Assembly: GCF_030915385.1 (NCBI RefSeq)
Contig: NZ_CP133268.1
Coordinates: 4,252,001 to 4,316,000 of the forward strand
DNA: 64,000 nucleotides
From: Neobacillus sp. PS3-12
Lineage (GTDB): Bacteria; Bacillota; Bacilli; Bacillales; Cytobacillaceae
Reading direction: 5' to 3'
Every line of letters starts with the position of its first letter. Position 1 is the stretch's first letter. Shown piece by piece: positions 24,416-32,838 of the stretch. The notes below the pieces were generated by a model, which was given only the letters and a program-made list of their open reading frames with translations, did not search any database and was not told the DNA's origin. The position numbers and the translations under genes were made by a program.

Positions 24416-25144
24416 ATGGATCCGTTAAGCTTTTTGAAATCGATTATAAAAACTGAACAATCTTCTCAACTTGAGCCATTGAAATTACGGGAGGGTCAAA
24501 TCATTAATGGAAAAGTGATCCGCTTTCTTCCTAATGACATGTCTGTGGTTCAAATTGGCTCACAAAAATTAATCGCAAAATTAGAAGCATCGCTCGAAGC
24601 CAACCAGCAATATTGGTTTGAAGTTCAAACAGACCTAGGGAAGGTCCATTTAAAACTTTTAAAGGGAAACACTAAACAGATACCAAAAGAAGCTGTAGAG
24701 GACCCGAGAAGTCTTAATAAAGCTCAGGATGGGGGAATCGAGCAGTTCTATTCCCAGATTCCCATCCAGTTAGAACAAGAGAAAACGGAAATTTCGATTC
24801 AATGGAATGGTAGAAAAAAAGAAAATGGAAAAATTGATCCTGACAATTGTCGAATTCTTTTTTTTGTTGAATTAAAGAATATGGGTGAAATATTTGTCGA
24901 TATACGATTTCAAAATCGGAATGTCAAAATATCTATGCTCAATAAAAAACAAGGATTGGAGCAGATTGCCCAACCACTCATTTTATTATTGCAGGATAAT
25001 TTAAATAGGCTAAATTTTAACCTGACTTCTTTTTCTGTAGACCTACCCCCATCCGAAAAATCAATGAAATCCTTCTTGAAAAAACCTCCTACGAATGGGG
25101 TTTTCGAACATTATCAAGGGACGGGAGTAGATGTACGGATATGA
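24416..25144 (+). CDS. ylqG: FliK-like protein YlqG
   Basis: A 242-aa protein in the ylqG position between rnhB and ylqH. Residues about 22-82 (GQIINGKVIRFLPNDMSVV...) look like a small beta-rich domain; residues about 118-215 (PIQLEQEKTEISIQW, RNVKISMLN, LQDNLNRLNFNL) resemble the C-terminal Flg_hook domain of FliK. It is short for this family as I remember it (B. subtilis YlqG is around 500 aa), with little linker between the two parts. ATG overlaps closely with rnhB (14-nt gap), SD AGGGGGCC. The stop overlaps ylqH. Function unknown. Confidence 0.7.
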   Translation: MDPLSFLKSIIKTEQSSQLEPLKLREGQIINGKVIRFLPNDMSVVQIGSQKLIAKLEASLEANQQYWFEVQTDLGKVHLKLLKGNTKQIPKEAVEDPRSLNKAQDGGIEQFYSQIPIQLEQEKTEISIQWNGRKKENGKIDPDNCRILFFVELKNMGEIFVDIRFQNRNVKISMLNKKQGLEQIAQPLILLLQDNLNRLNFNLTSFSVDLPPSEKSMKSFLKKPPTNGVFEHYQGTGVDVRI

Positions 25145-25422
25145 ATGGAATAAATGGTAATTCAAGGAAAAAGGCGGTTGCATTATCCTATGATTCTGAT
25201 GCATCTGATGCCCCTGTTGTTACAGCCAAGGGGATGGGTGAAACAGCTGATAAGATTATTGAAGCAGCAAATAAACATCACATTCCGATTCAGGAAGACT
25301 CGACGCTTGTAAATTTATTAGGAAAATTAGACGTTAATGAAAAAATTCCTCAAGAATTGTATCAAGCTGTTGCAGAGGTATTTTCGTTTATTTATAAGTT
25401 GGATATAAAAGTAGAAAAATAG
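25141..25422 (+). CDS. ylqH: FlhB C-terminal-like protein YlqH
   Basis: A 93-aa protein matching only the cytoplasmic C-terminal part of FlhB/YscU export switch proteins: KKAVALSYDSDASDAPVVTAKG aligns with FlhB's segment right after its NPTH cleavage site (AVAIVYDEAKRDAPFVVAKG at the end of the window's own flhB). There are no membrane segments and no NPTH. It starts four bases before the end of ylqG, so the two are translationally coupled. The FliK-like plus FlhB-like pairing copies the hook-length switch pair, but outside the flagellar operon. Role unknown. Confidence 0.85.
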   Translation: MNGINGNSRKKAVALSYDSDASDAPVVTAKGMGETADKIIEAANKHHIPIQEDSTLVNLLGKLDVNEKIPQELYQAVAEVFSFIYKLDIKVEK

Positions 25423-25542
25423 GGAAAAATCGCAGTAAAATCACCGTTTTCAGCAGGGGTTTTTTGTTGGAATTTGACGAGAAAAAAGTATGTTAATCTA
25501 CTATTCTTGATATTTGAATTCATATAAAATTTTGCATATTGG

Positions 25543-25570
25543 TAGACAAGCTATTGTCATATTATATACA
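25543..25570 (+). promoter_or_regulatory. possible sucC promoter
   Basis: TAGACA (25543-25548), 16 nt, TATACA (25565-25570), about 50 nt before sucC. A half-match to a CcpA site (TGAAAGCG) follows at 25571, but its other half is degenerate. Confidence 0.4.
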
Positions 25571-25618
25571 ATGAAAGCGCAGTCTATAAATGAATGAGCT
25601 TTTTTAGGAGGGTGAGTA

Positions 25619-26779
25619 ATGAATATCCATGAATATCAAGGAAAAGAAATCCTTAGACAATATGGAGTTGTAGTACCAAATGGGAAGGTAGCATTTACTG
25701 TCGAAGAAGCGGTAGAAGCTGCAAAAGAGTTAGGAACACAGGTTTGTGTCGTAAAAGCGCAAATTCACGCAGGTGGACGTGGAAAAGCTGGTGGCGTAAA
25801 GGTAGCTAAAAATCTGGATGAGGTGCGTACATACGCAAGTGAAATTCTTGGTAAGACATTGGTTACACATCAAACAGGTCCAGAAGGAAAAGAAGTAAAA
25901 CGGTTATTAATTGAAGAAGGCTGCGACATTAAAAAAGAATATTATGTCGGGTTAGTATTGGACCGCTCAACTTCACGTGTTGTTCTTATGGCTTCTGAAG
26001 AAGGCGGAACAGAAATTGAAGAAGTTGCCGCAAATACACCAGAGAAAATTTTCAAAGAGGAAATTGATCCGGTATTAGGTTTAATGCCTTATCAGGCTCG
26101 CCGAATTGCGTTTGCAATCAATATTCCTAAAGAATTAATCAATAAAGCAGTCGCATTCATGATGGGTCTTTATCAGGCATACATCGAAAAAGATTGCTCC
26201 ATCGCTGAAATTAACCCATTAGTGGTGACTGGTGATGGAAATGTAATGGCCTTGGATGCCAAATTAAACTTTGACTCAAATGCACTTTATCGTCAAAAAG
26301 ACGTTGTGGCATATCGTGATCTTGAAGAAGAGGATCCAAAAGAATTTGAAGCATCTAAATATGATTTAAGCTATATTGCTCTAGATGGAAACATCGGCTG
26401 TATGGTAAATGGTGCCGGCCTTGCTATGGCAACGATGGATATCGTTAAGCATTACGGCGGCGATCCCGCTAACTTCCTTGATGTTGGGGGCGGTGCTACT
26501 GCTGAAAAGGTTACAGAAGCATTCAAAATTATCCTTTCTGATCCAAACGTAAAAGGTATTTTCGTTAATATCTTCGGTGGAATCATGAAGTGTGATGTTA
26601 TTGCTGACGGTGTAGTTGAAGCAGCTAAACAAGTTGGACTTTCTATTCCGCTGGTTGTTCGTTTAGAAGGAACGAATGTTGACTTAGGAAAGAAAATTCT
26701 TCGTGAATCAGGACTTGATATTACTGCTGCTGAATCCATGGCAGACGGAGCACAAAAAATCGTTTCATTAGTGAAATAG
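25619..26779 (+). CDS. sucC: succinyl-CoA synthetase beta subunit
   Basis: SucC is the ATP-grasp beta subunit of the ADP-forming succinate-CoA ligase, the substrate-level phosphorylation step of the TCA cycle. The 386-aa protein starts MNIHEYQGKEILRQYGV, has AGGRGKAGGVK (about 52-62), INPLVV and the GGGA...FVNIFGGIMKCD power-helix region. SD TAGGAGGGTG. sucD follows 19 nt downstream. Confidence 0.97.
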   Translation: MNIHEYQGKEILRQYGVVVPNGKVAFTVEEAVEAAKELGTQVCVVKAQIHAGGRGKAGGVKVAKNLDEVRTYASEILGKTLVTHQTGPEGKEVKRLLIEEGCDIKKEYYVGLVLDRSTSRVVLMASEEGGTEIEEVAANTPEKIFKEEIDPVLGLMPYQARRIAFAINIPKELINKAVAFMMGLYQAYIEKDCSIAEINPLVVTGDGNVMALDAKLNFDSNALYRQKDVVAYRDLEEEDPKEFEASKYDLSYIALDGNIGCMVNGAGLAMATMDIVKHYGGDPANFLDVGGGATAEKVTEAFKIILSDPNVKGIFVNIFGGIMKCDVIADGVVEAAKQVGLSIPLVVRLEGTNVDLGKKILRESGLDITAAESMADGAQKIVSLVK

Positions 26780-26798
26780 GATAGAAAGGGGAATTAAC

Positions 26799-27701
26799 GT
26801 GAGCGTTTTTGTTAATAAAGAAACAAAAGTCATTGTCCAAGGGATTACTGGCGGAACTGCCCGCTTCCATACTAAGCAAATGCTTGAATATGGTACGCAA
26901 ATTGTTGGGGGAACATCTCCTGGTAAAGCCGGTCAAGAGGTTGAAGGAGTACCTGTGTTCAATACTGTGAAAGAAGCTGTTGATGCGACAGGTGCAAATG
27001 CTTCAGTTATCTATGTTCCAGCACCATTTGCAGCAGATTCCATTATTGAAGCTGTCGATGCAGAATTAGATCTTGTCATCTGTATTACAGAACATATTCC
27101 AGTATTGGATATGGTAAAGGTTAAGCGTTATATGGAAGGCAAGAAAACTCGCCTTGTCGGACCAAACTGTCCTGGTGTTATCACAGCTGATGAGTGCAAA
27201 ATAGGTATTATGCCTGGCTATATTCATACAAAAGGCCATGTGGGCGTTGTTTCCCGCTCTGGTACATTAACATACGAAGCAGTACACCAATTAACACAAG
27301 CTGGAATTGGCCAAACTACTGCAGTTGGTATCGGTGGAGACCCTGTTAACGGAACAAACTTCATCGATGTTCTAAAAGCATTCAATGAGGATCCAGAAAC
27401 ATACGCAGTGATCATGATTGGTGAAATCGGCGGAACAGCTGAAGAAGAAGCTGCCGAGTGGGTTAAAGCCAACATGACAAAACCTGTTGTCGGCTTCATT
27501 GGCGGACGTACAGCACCTCCAGGGAAACGTATGGGACATGCTGGTGCGATTATTTCTGGCGGTAAAGGTACTGCTGATGAAAAAATCCGTGTCATGAATG
27601 AATGCGGCATTAAAGTAGCAGATACTCCATCTGTTATGGGTGAAACATTAATCGAAGTATTAAAAGAAAAAGGTCTATACGACCAATGTAAAACTCATTA
27701 A
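26799..27701 (+). CDS. sucD: succinyl-CoA synthetase alpha subunit
   Basis: The 300-aa alpha subunit carries the CoA-binding Rossmann domain (VQGITGGTARFHTKQML, 13-29; GGTSPGKAG) and the phosphohistidine loop GHAGAII (catalytic His, about 246). It works with SucC in the TCA cycle. SD AAAGGGG. Confidence 0.97.
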   Translation: MSVFVNKETKVIVQGITGGTARFHTKQMLEYGTQIVGGTSPGKAGQEVEGVPVFNTVKEAVDATGANASVIYVPAPFAADSIIEAVDAELDLVICITEHIPVLDMVKVKRYMEGKKTRLVGPNCPGVITADECKIGIMPGYIHTKGHVGVVSRSGTLTYEAVHQLTQAGIGQTTAVGIGGDPVNGTNFIDVLKAFNEDPETYAVIMIGEIGGTAEEEAAEWVKANMTKPVVGFIGGRTAPPGKRMGHAGAIISGGKGTADEKIRVMNECGIKVADTPSVMGETLIEVLKEKGLYDQCKTH

Positions 27702-27712
27702 TTATATACCAG

Positions 27713-27746
27713 AATAGTCCCTCCCATCACGAGGGGCTATTTCTTC
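27713..27746 (+). terminator. sucCD terminator
   Basis: AATAGTCCCTC (27713-27723) and GAGGGGCTATT (27731-27741) pair with one wobble around CCATCAC, followed by TCTTC. Confidence 0.75.
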
Positions 27747-27780
27747 TGCTTAAATAAATTTTTCAAATGGAGGCTTTGGT

Positions 27781-28668
27781 ATGGATGAACTGAAAGAAAG
27801 GCTAATTCATTTACTTCATTATCCGAATATTTCGTGGACTGCTGTGTATCAACAATTAAAAAAAGATCCCCACCTATCATCACTCTACCAACAAACTGCA
27901 AACGATCTTCAACAATACTTCTCTTCCAAACACAAAAGCTCATTTGAAACCTCGCCGCAATTCATCGAATCCATCCAGTATCAAATTCATCAATACAAGT
28001 CAAACGATATTCAAGTAATCTCTATCTTCGATAAGGAATATCCAGAAAGCTTAAAACAAATCTACCAGCCACCATGGGCAATATTTGCCAAGGGAAATCT
28101 CTCACTTTTAGGCCGAGAGCCAAAGCTAGCAGTTGTAGGGTCACGTCAAGGATCACAGTATGGAAAAAGTGCTATTCGCTTTATATTCCCCCGCCTAATT
28201 GAAAAAGAAGTAGTAATTGTGAGCGGGCTGGCAAAAGGGATAGATACGTTTGCACATGAATCCGCCATCAACCTAAATGGAAGCACGATCGCTGTCATTG
28301 CTGGAGGCTTGTATCATATTTATCCTAAAGAGAATACTGATTTGGCATTAGAAATGACGAAAACTCAACTTGTTCTTTCTGAGTATCCGCCAGATACAAA
28401 ACCTGAAAAATGGCACTTTCCCGCTCGTAATCGAATCATTAGCGGCCTCTCTTTTGGTACATTATTAATAGAAGCCAATATAAAAAGTGGGTCATTAATT
28501 ACAGCAAACTATGCTGTTAACGAAGGTCGCGAAGTATTTGCTTTACCTGGGAGCATTTTTAATCCTCTTTCTAGCGGTACAAATCATATTATTCAGCAGG
28601 GAGCAAAACTTATTACCTCCGCTGAGGGGATATTGGAGGATATGCAGCATTTAATTTCCAAAATTTAG
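27781..28668 (+). CDS. dprA: DNA-processing protein DprA
   Basis: DprA loads RecA onto incoming single-stranded DNA during transformation. The 295-aa protein has a short N-terminal helical region and the Rossmann-like DprA core (about 85-295): AVVGSRQGSQYG, VSGLAKGIDTFAH, VIAGGL..IYP, SEYPP, PARNRIISGL and GSLITANYAV. SD GGAGG. No winged-helix C-terminal domain is seen, as in other Bacillus DprA. It lies between sucD and topA as in B. subtilis. Confidence 0.95.
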   Translation: MDELKERLIHLLHYPNISWTAVYQQLKKDPHLSSLYQQTANDLQQYFSSKHKSSFETSPQFIESIQYQIHQYKSNDIQVISIFDKEYPESLKQIYQPPWAIFAKGNLSLLGREPKLAVVGSRQGSQYGKSAIRFIFPRLIEKEVVIVSGLAKGIDTFAHESAINLNGSTIAVIAGGLYHIYPKENTDLALEMTKTQLVLSEYPPDTKPEKWHFPARNRIISGLSFGTLLIEANIKSGSLITANYAVNEGREVFALPGSIFNPLSSGTNHIIQQGAKLITSAEGILEDMQHLISKI

Positions 28669-28801
28669 TCTGTTTTCCGATGTTTTTTATGAATTTTTAT
28701 GGCTTTTAGAAAAAAAGGTTGAAATTCTTGGAGTTATGGTATAAATTTTGCAACAGAAGTTGGAAAAAATGTCCCTTTTCTAATCTTGAAAATTTTGGAA
28801 G

Positions 28802-28815
28802 TGAAAGCGGTTTTA
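28802..28815 (+). promoter_or_regulatory. possible CcpA (cre) site
   Basis: TGAAAGCGGTTTTA matches the cre consensus TGWNANCGNTNWCA with one mismatch. It lies just upstream of the topA -35. Motif match only. Confidence 0.3.
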
Positions 28816-28825
28816 TAGCTAATGA

Positions 28826-28854
28826 TTGACAAGCCAGATGAATTATTGAATAAT
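28826..28854 (+). promoter_or_regulatory. SigA promoter before topA
   Basis: A perfect TTGACA (28826-28831), a 17-nt spacer and AATAAT (28849-28854). The start site would give a leader of about 220 nt before topA. Apart from this and the cre-like site, the 412-bp gap 28669-29080 is AT-rich with no gene that I can support. Confidence 0.65.
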
Positions 28855-29080
28855 AGTGGATATTTTATTCTTTAAAAAAGTATAATTTTGTTAATTAATG
28901 ATTTAACGAATTGAAAATAAATTTGAATAAATTGGGGAATAGACATTTGTGCAAAGTATTTTCTTCGGTACAAATTACTAGAATAAGTATTAAAGAAAAC
29001 TTCTCAAAGGGTATGTCTTCGATTAGTTTATGACTACCCTGCTTGCAAATTTCTTCTATCCCTCTAAGGAGGATGATTGG

Positions 29081-31156
29081 ATGTCAGATTTTCTTGTAAT
29101 CGTTGAATCTCCGGCAAAAGCAAAAACGATTGAACGATATCTTGGGAACAAATATAAAGTAAAAGCATCCATGGGACACGTACGGGATTTGCCCAGAAGT
29201 CAAATGGGCGTAGATGTAGAGAATAATTATGATCCTAAATATATTACAATTCGCGGCAAGGGTCCTGTATTAAAAGAATTGAAAACAGCTGCGAAAAAAG
29301 CGAAAAAAATTTATCTCGCAGCTGACCCGGATCGTGAAGGGGAAGCTATTGCTTGGCATTTGGCTCACAGCCTTTCAGTGGATATCCATTCAGATTGCCG
29401 TGTTGTTTTTAATGAAATCACCAAGGATGCCATTAAAGAATCGTTTAAACACCCGCGGCCGATCAATATGGACTTAGTTGATGCCCAGCAGGCACGGCGA
29501 ATTCTTGACCGTCTCGTTGGTTATAACGTCAGTCCGCTTTTATGGAAAAAAATAAAAAAGGGATTAAGCTTTGGCCGTGTGCAAACGGTAGCCGTCCGCC
29601 TGATCATTGATAGGGAAAAAGAGATTAAGGATTTTGTTCCAGAAGAATATTGGACAATTGAAGGTGAATTTTTAAAAGGAAAATCGCGATTTAGTGCCTA
29701 TTTTTACGGGCTTAATCAAGAGAAAAAAGAATTAGGGACAGAAGAAGAGGTAAATAATGTACTAAAGCAGCTAAACGGAAACAAGTTCAAGGTTGTTTCT
29801 GTGACAAAAAGGGAACGAAAACGAAATCCAGCACCGCCTTTTACCACTTCATCCTTACAACAGGAAGCAGCAAGAAAGCTTAATTTCCGTGCAAAGAAAA
29901 CGATGATGCTTGCACAGCACCTTTATGAAGGAATTGAGCTGGGAAAAGAAGGCACAGTCGGTTTAATTACATACATGAGAACTGACTCAACGCGAATTTC
30001 TGAAGTAGCACAAACGGAAGCTGCCAATTATATTAAGGAAGAATATGGCGAAAATTATTTAAAAGACGAACAGCGTAAAGAAAAAAAGCAAGCAAATGCA
30101 CAGGATGCTCACGAAGCGATACGTCCTTCAAGTACGTATCGTGATCCAAACACGATCAAAGATTTTCTTTCAAGAGATCAATTCCGCTTGTATAAATTAA
30201 TCTGGGACCGCTTCTTGGCGAGTCAAATGGCACCAGCTGTAATGGATACAATGAGTGTAGATTTACAGAATGGAAATGTATTGTTCAGGGCTACAGGATC
30301 AAAGGTAAAATTTCCGGGCTTTATGAAGCTTTATGTGGAAGGAACAGATGATCAGGTAGAAGAGAAGGAAAATATGCTTCCAGAATTAAAGGAAGGCGAT
30401 GAAGTAATCCAAAAAGATTTGGATCAGAAACAGCATTTCACCCAGCCGCCGCCAAGGTATACAGAAGCAAGGCTTGTCAAAACGCTTGAGGAGCTGGGGA
30501 TAGGCCGCCCGTCTACCTATGCGCCAACATTGGACACGATACAAAAAAGAGGTTATGTATCACTTGATAATAAGCGGTTTATTCCAACAGAGCTTGGTGA
30601 AATTATGTTAGAATTAGCGCTTGAATTTTTCCCGGAAGTTCTCGATGTGGAGTTTACTGCGAAGATGGAGCAGGAATTGGACGATGTTGAGGAAGGCAAA
30701 GTCCGCTGGGAAAAAATCATCGATGCGTTTTATCAGGAATTTGAAAAGCGCCTGAAAATCGCAGAAGAAGAAATGCAGTCGGTTGAAATTAAGGATGAAC
30801 CTGCAGGGGAAGATTGCGAACAGTGTGGAAACCCGATGGTGTTTAAAATGGGGCGCTATGGAAAGTTTATGGCCTGCAGTAATTTTCCGGATTGTCGGAA
30901 CACAAAACCAATTGTGAAAGAAATCGGCGTGACCTGTCCGAAATGTAAGGAAGGTCAAATCATCGAAAGAAGAAGTAAGAAAAAAAGACTCTTTTTCGGA
31001 TGCAATCGATTTCCAGAGTGTGATTTTCTATCCTGGGATAAACCTTTACCAAGAAGCTGTCCTAAATGTGAAGGCATGCTTGTTGAGAAGAAACTAAAAA
31101 AAGGTGTCCAAGTGCAATGTGTGGAATGTGATTACAAAGAAGAACCACAAAGTTAA
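29081..31156 (+). CDS. topA: DNA topoisomerase I
   Basis: A type IA topoisomerase that relaxes negative supercoils. From ATG 29081 (SD AAGGAGG at 29066-29072) it is 691 aa, as in B. subtilis; the frame is open further upstream but without support. It has the Toprim domain (FLVIVESPAKAKTI, AADPDREGEAIAWHL), the active-site Tyr in TYMRTDSTRIS and three C-terminal four-Cys zinc motifs (CEQC...CSNFPDC, CPKC...CNRFPEC, CPKC...CVEC). Confidence 0.97.
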   Translation: MSDFLVIVESPAKAKTIERYLGNKYKVKASMGHVRDLPRSQMGVDVENNYDPKYITIRGKGPVLKELKTAAKKAKKIYLAADPDREGEAIAWHLAHSLSVDIHSDCRVVFNEITKDAIKESFKHPRPINMDLVDAQQARRILDRLVGYNVSPLLWKKIKKGLSFGRVQTVAVRLIIDREKEIKDFVPEEYWTIEGEFLKGKSRFSAYFYGLNQEKKELGTEEEVNNVLKQLNGNKFKVVSVTKRERKRNPAPPFTTSSLQQEAARKLNFRAKKTMMLAQHLYEGIELGKEGTVGLITYMRTDSTRISEVAQTEAANYIKEEYGENYLKDEQRKEKKQANAQDAHEAIRPSSTYRDPNTIKDFLSRDQFRLYKLIWDRFLASQMAPAVMDTMSVDLQNGNVLFRATGSKVKFPGFMKLYVEGTDDQVEEKENMLPELKEGDEVIQKDLDQKQHFTQPPPRYTEARLVKTLEELGIGRPSTYAPTLDTIQKRGYVSLDNKRFIPTELGEIMLELALEFFPEVLDVEFTAKMEQELDDVEEGKVRWEKIIDAFYQEFEKRLKIAEEEMQSVEIKDEPAGEDCEQCGNPMVFKMGRYGKFMACSNFPDCRNTKPIVKEIGVTCPKCKEGQIIERRSKKKRLFFGCNRFPECDFLSWDKPLPRSCPKCEGMLVEKKLKKGVQVQCVECDYKEEPQS

Positions 31157-31185
31157 GGAGTGAGCAGTGCTCACTCCTTTTATTT
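31155..31185 (+). terminator. topA terminator
   Basis: A perfect 11-bp stem AAGGAGTGAGC (31155-31165) / GCTCACTCCTT (31169-31179) overlapping the topA stop, then TTATTT. Confidence 0.85.
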
Positions 31186-31186
31186 G

Positions 31187-31360
31187 GCTAATAAGAAAGC
31201 ATAAATTTTTTTCCAAAATTTATACTTTCTTATGTCGCACGACGGACAGGATGTCCTAGTCAGGCGAGTGCCACAGGACGTGGCACTCTACGAGCCTGGC
31301 AAGTGCAACTACGCCTCTGTCTTCGCCCTTAGGGGCTCGCCAATCGGCGAGTTTTCTTTA
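31187..31360 (+). repeat. dispersed hairpin repeat, long form (copy B)
   Basis: The hairpin arms at 31191-31209 and 31215-31233 match copy A with a few changes. A 67-bp module (31234-31300) absent from copy A follows, then the 60-bp tail (31301-31360) identical to 3307-3366. The module holds GGAC/GTCC and a two-part stem: CAGGC-GAGTGCCAC (31261-31274) with GTGGCACTC (31280-31288) and GCCTG (31294-31298). The tail ends in a terminator-like CTCGCC/GGCGAG hairpin plus TTTTCTTT. It fills most of the 305-bp topA-trmFO gap. Confidence 0.85.
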
Positions 31361-31461
31361 AAACTTTGGATCATTTCAATCGTATATAAAATGATCGATG
31401 ATGGACATGAATAAATTATTAGCGTAAAATAAAGCGGCAATACGATTTACGGAGGTCTGAC

Positions 31462-32769
31462 ATGAAAGACGTGACAATAAATGTAATAGGTGCCGGTTTA
31501 GCAGGCAGTGAAGCTGCCTGGCAGATCGCCAAAAGAGGGATAAAGGTACGGCTGTATGAGATGCGGCCGATTAAGCAGACTCCCGCGCACCATACCGATA
31601 AATTCGCAGAATTAGTTTGCAGCAATTCATTAAGAGCGGATACCTTAACGAATGCTGTTGGTGTATTAAAGGAAGAAATGCGGAAGCTCGACTCCGTCAT
31701 CATTGCCTCAGCAGACGCTTGTGCTGTTCCAGCTGGTGGGGCTTTAGCTGTTGATCGTCACGAATTTGCTGCCAAGGTAACAGATTCGGTGAAGAATCAT
31801 GAGAATGTTACCGTGATTAATGAAGAAGTTACTGAAATCCCGGAAGGTCCAACTGTTATAGCATCTGGCCCGTTAACAAGTGAAAGTTTATCCAAAAGCC
31901 TAAAAGAGCTTACAGGTGAAGATTATTTATATTTTTATGATGCAGCCGCACCTATTTTAGAAAAAGAAAGCATAAATATGGAAAAGGTGTATCTAAAATC
32001 TCGTTATGATAAAGGTGAGGCAGCCTATTTAAATTGCCCAATGACAGAAGAAGAATTTAATCGTTTTTATGACGCACTAATATCAGCGGAAACAGCTGAA
32101 TTGAAAGAATTTGAAAAAGAAGTTTATTTTGAAGGCTGTATGCCGATTGAGGTAATGGCAAAGCGTGGGATTAAAACAATGCTTTTTGGTCCGATGAAAC
32201 CAGTTGGTCTTGAAGATCCGCGCACTGGAAAAAGACCATTCGCTGTTGTCCAGCTCAGGCAAGACGATGCTGCAGGTACTCTTTTCAATATTGTTGGTTT
32301 TCAAACCCATTTAAAATGGGGTGCCCAAAAAGAGGTAATTCGTTTAATCCCTGGTCTTGAAAATGTTGAAATCGTCCGCTATGGTGTCATGCATCGAAAT
32401 ACGTTTATTAATTCTCCAAAAGTTTTAGAGCCTACCTATCAATTCAAAGGCCATAAGGATTTATTTTTTGCCGGGCAAATGACTGGGGTAGAGGGTTATG
32501 TTGAATCGGCTGCCAGCGGTCTGATTGCCGGCATTAATGCTGCAAGGTATGCCATGGGGGAAGAGCCGTTAGAATTTCCAGCGGAAACAGCCATGGGCAG
32601 TATGGCAAAATATATTACGACAGCAAATCCTGACCATTTTCAGCCAATGAATGCTAACTTTGGATTATTTCCTGAACTGCCAGTTAAAATAAAAGGCAAG
32701 CAGGAAAGAAATCTTGAGCATGCAAACCGAGCATTAGGGACAATTCAGAACTTTGTGAAGGTTTTGTAA
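31462..32769 (+). CDS. trmFO: tRNA (uracil-54-C5)-methyltransferase TrmFO
   Basis: TrmFO is a folate/FAD-dependent enzyme that forms ribothymidine at U54 of tRNAs (formerly Gid). The 435-aa protein has the FAD-binding GAGLAGSEAAWQIA (10-23), a Cys-containing region near LVCSNSLRADT (catalytic region), and the C-terminal FAD motif TGVEGYVESAASGLIAG. SD GGAGGTC. Confidence 0.96.
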   Translation: MKDVTINVIGAGLAGSEAAWQIAKRGIKVRLYEMRPIKQTPAHHTDKFAELVCSNSLRADTLTNAVGVLKEEMRKLDSVIIASADACAVPAGGALAVDRHEFAAKVTDSVKNHENVTVINEEVTEIPEGPTVIASGPLTSESLSKSLKELTGEDYLYFYDAAAPILEKESINMEKVYLKSRYDKGEAAYLNCPMTEEEFNRFYDALISAETAELKEFEKEVYFEGCMPIEVMAKRGIKTMLFGPMKPVGLEDPRTGKRPFAVVQLRQDDAAGTLFNIVGFQTHLKWGAQKEVIRLIPGLENVEIVRYGVMHRNTFINSPKVLEPTYQFKGHKDLFFAGQMTGVEGYVESAASGLIAGINAARYAMGEEPLEFPAETAMGSMAKYITTANPDHFQPMNANFGLFPELPVKIKGKQERNLEHANRALGTIQNFVKVL

Positions 32770-32775
32770 ATTTTA

Positions 32776-32820
32776 TTGCAAGGGCTTTTGAAGTGTGTTA
32801 CTATTTAGTAGCCCTTGCAA
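32776..32820 (+). other. 11-bp perfect inverted repeat between trmFO and xerC
   Basis: TTGCAAGGGCT (32776-32786) and AGCCCTTGCAA (32810-32820) enclose 23 nt. No T-tract follows, and the xerC SD AAAAAGG lies right after. It could be an inefficient terminator, an operator or a translational hairpin. Confidence 0.55.
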
Positions 32821-32838
32821 AGAAAAAGGTTGGCAAAT

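Noticed and set aside
25571..25584. A CcpA site before sucC
   Set aside because: Only the TGAAAGCG half matches; the second half does not fit the consensus.
31232..31414. A 60-codon open frame across the repeat between topA and trmFO
   Set aside because: It lies inside a non-coding structured repeat, has no SD, and its codons follow hairpin arms.
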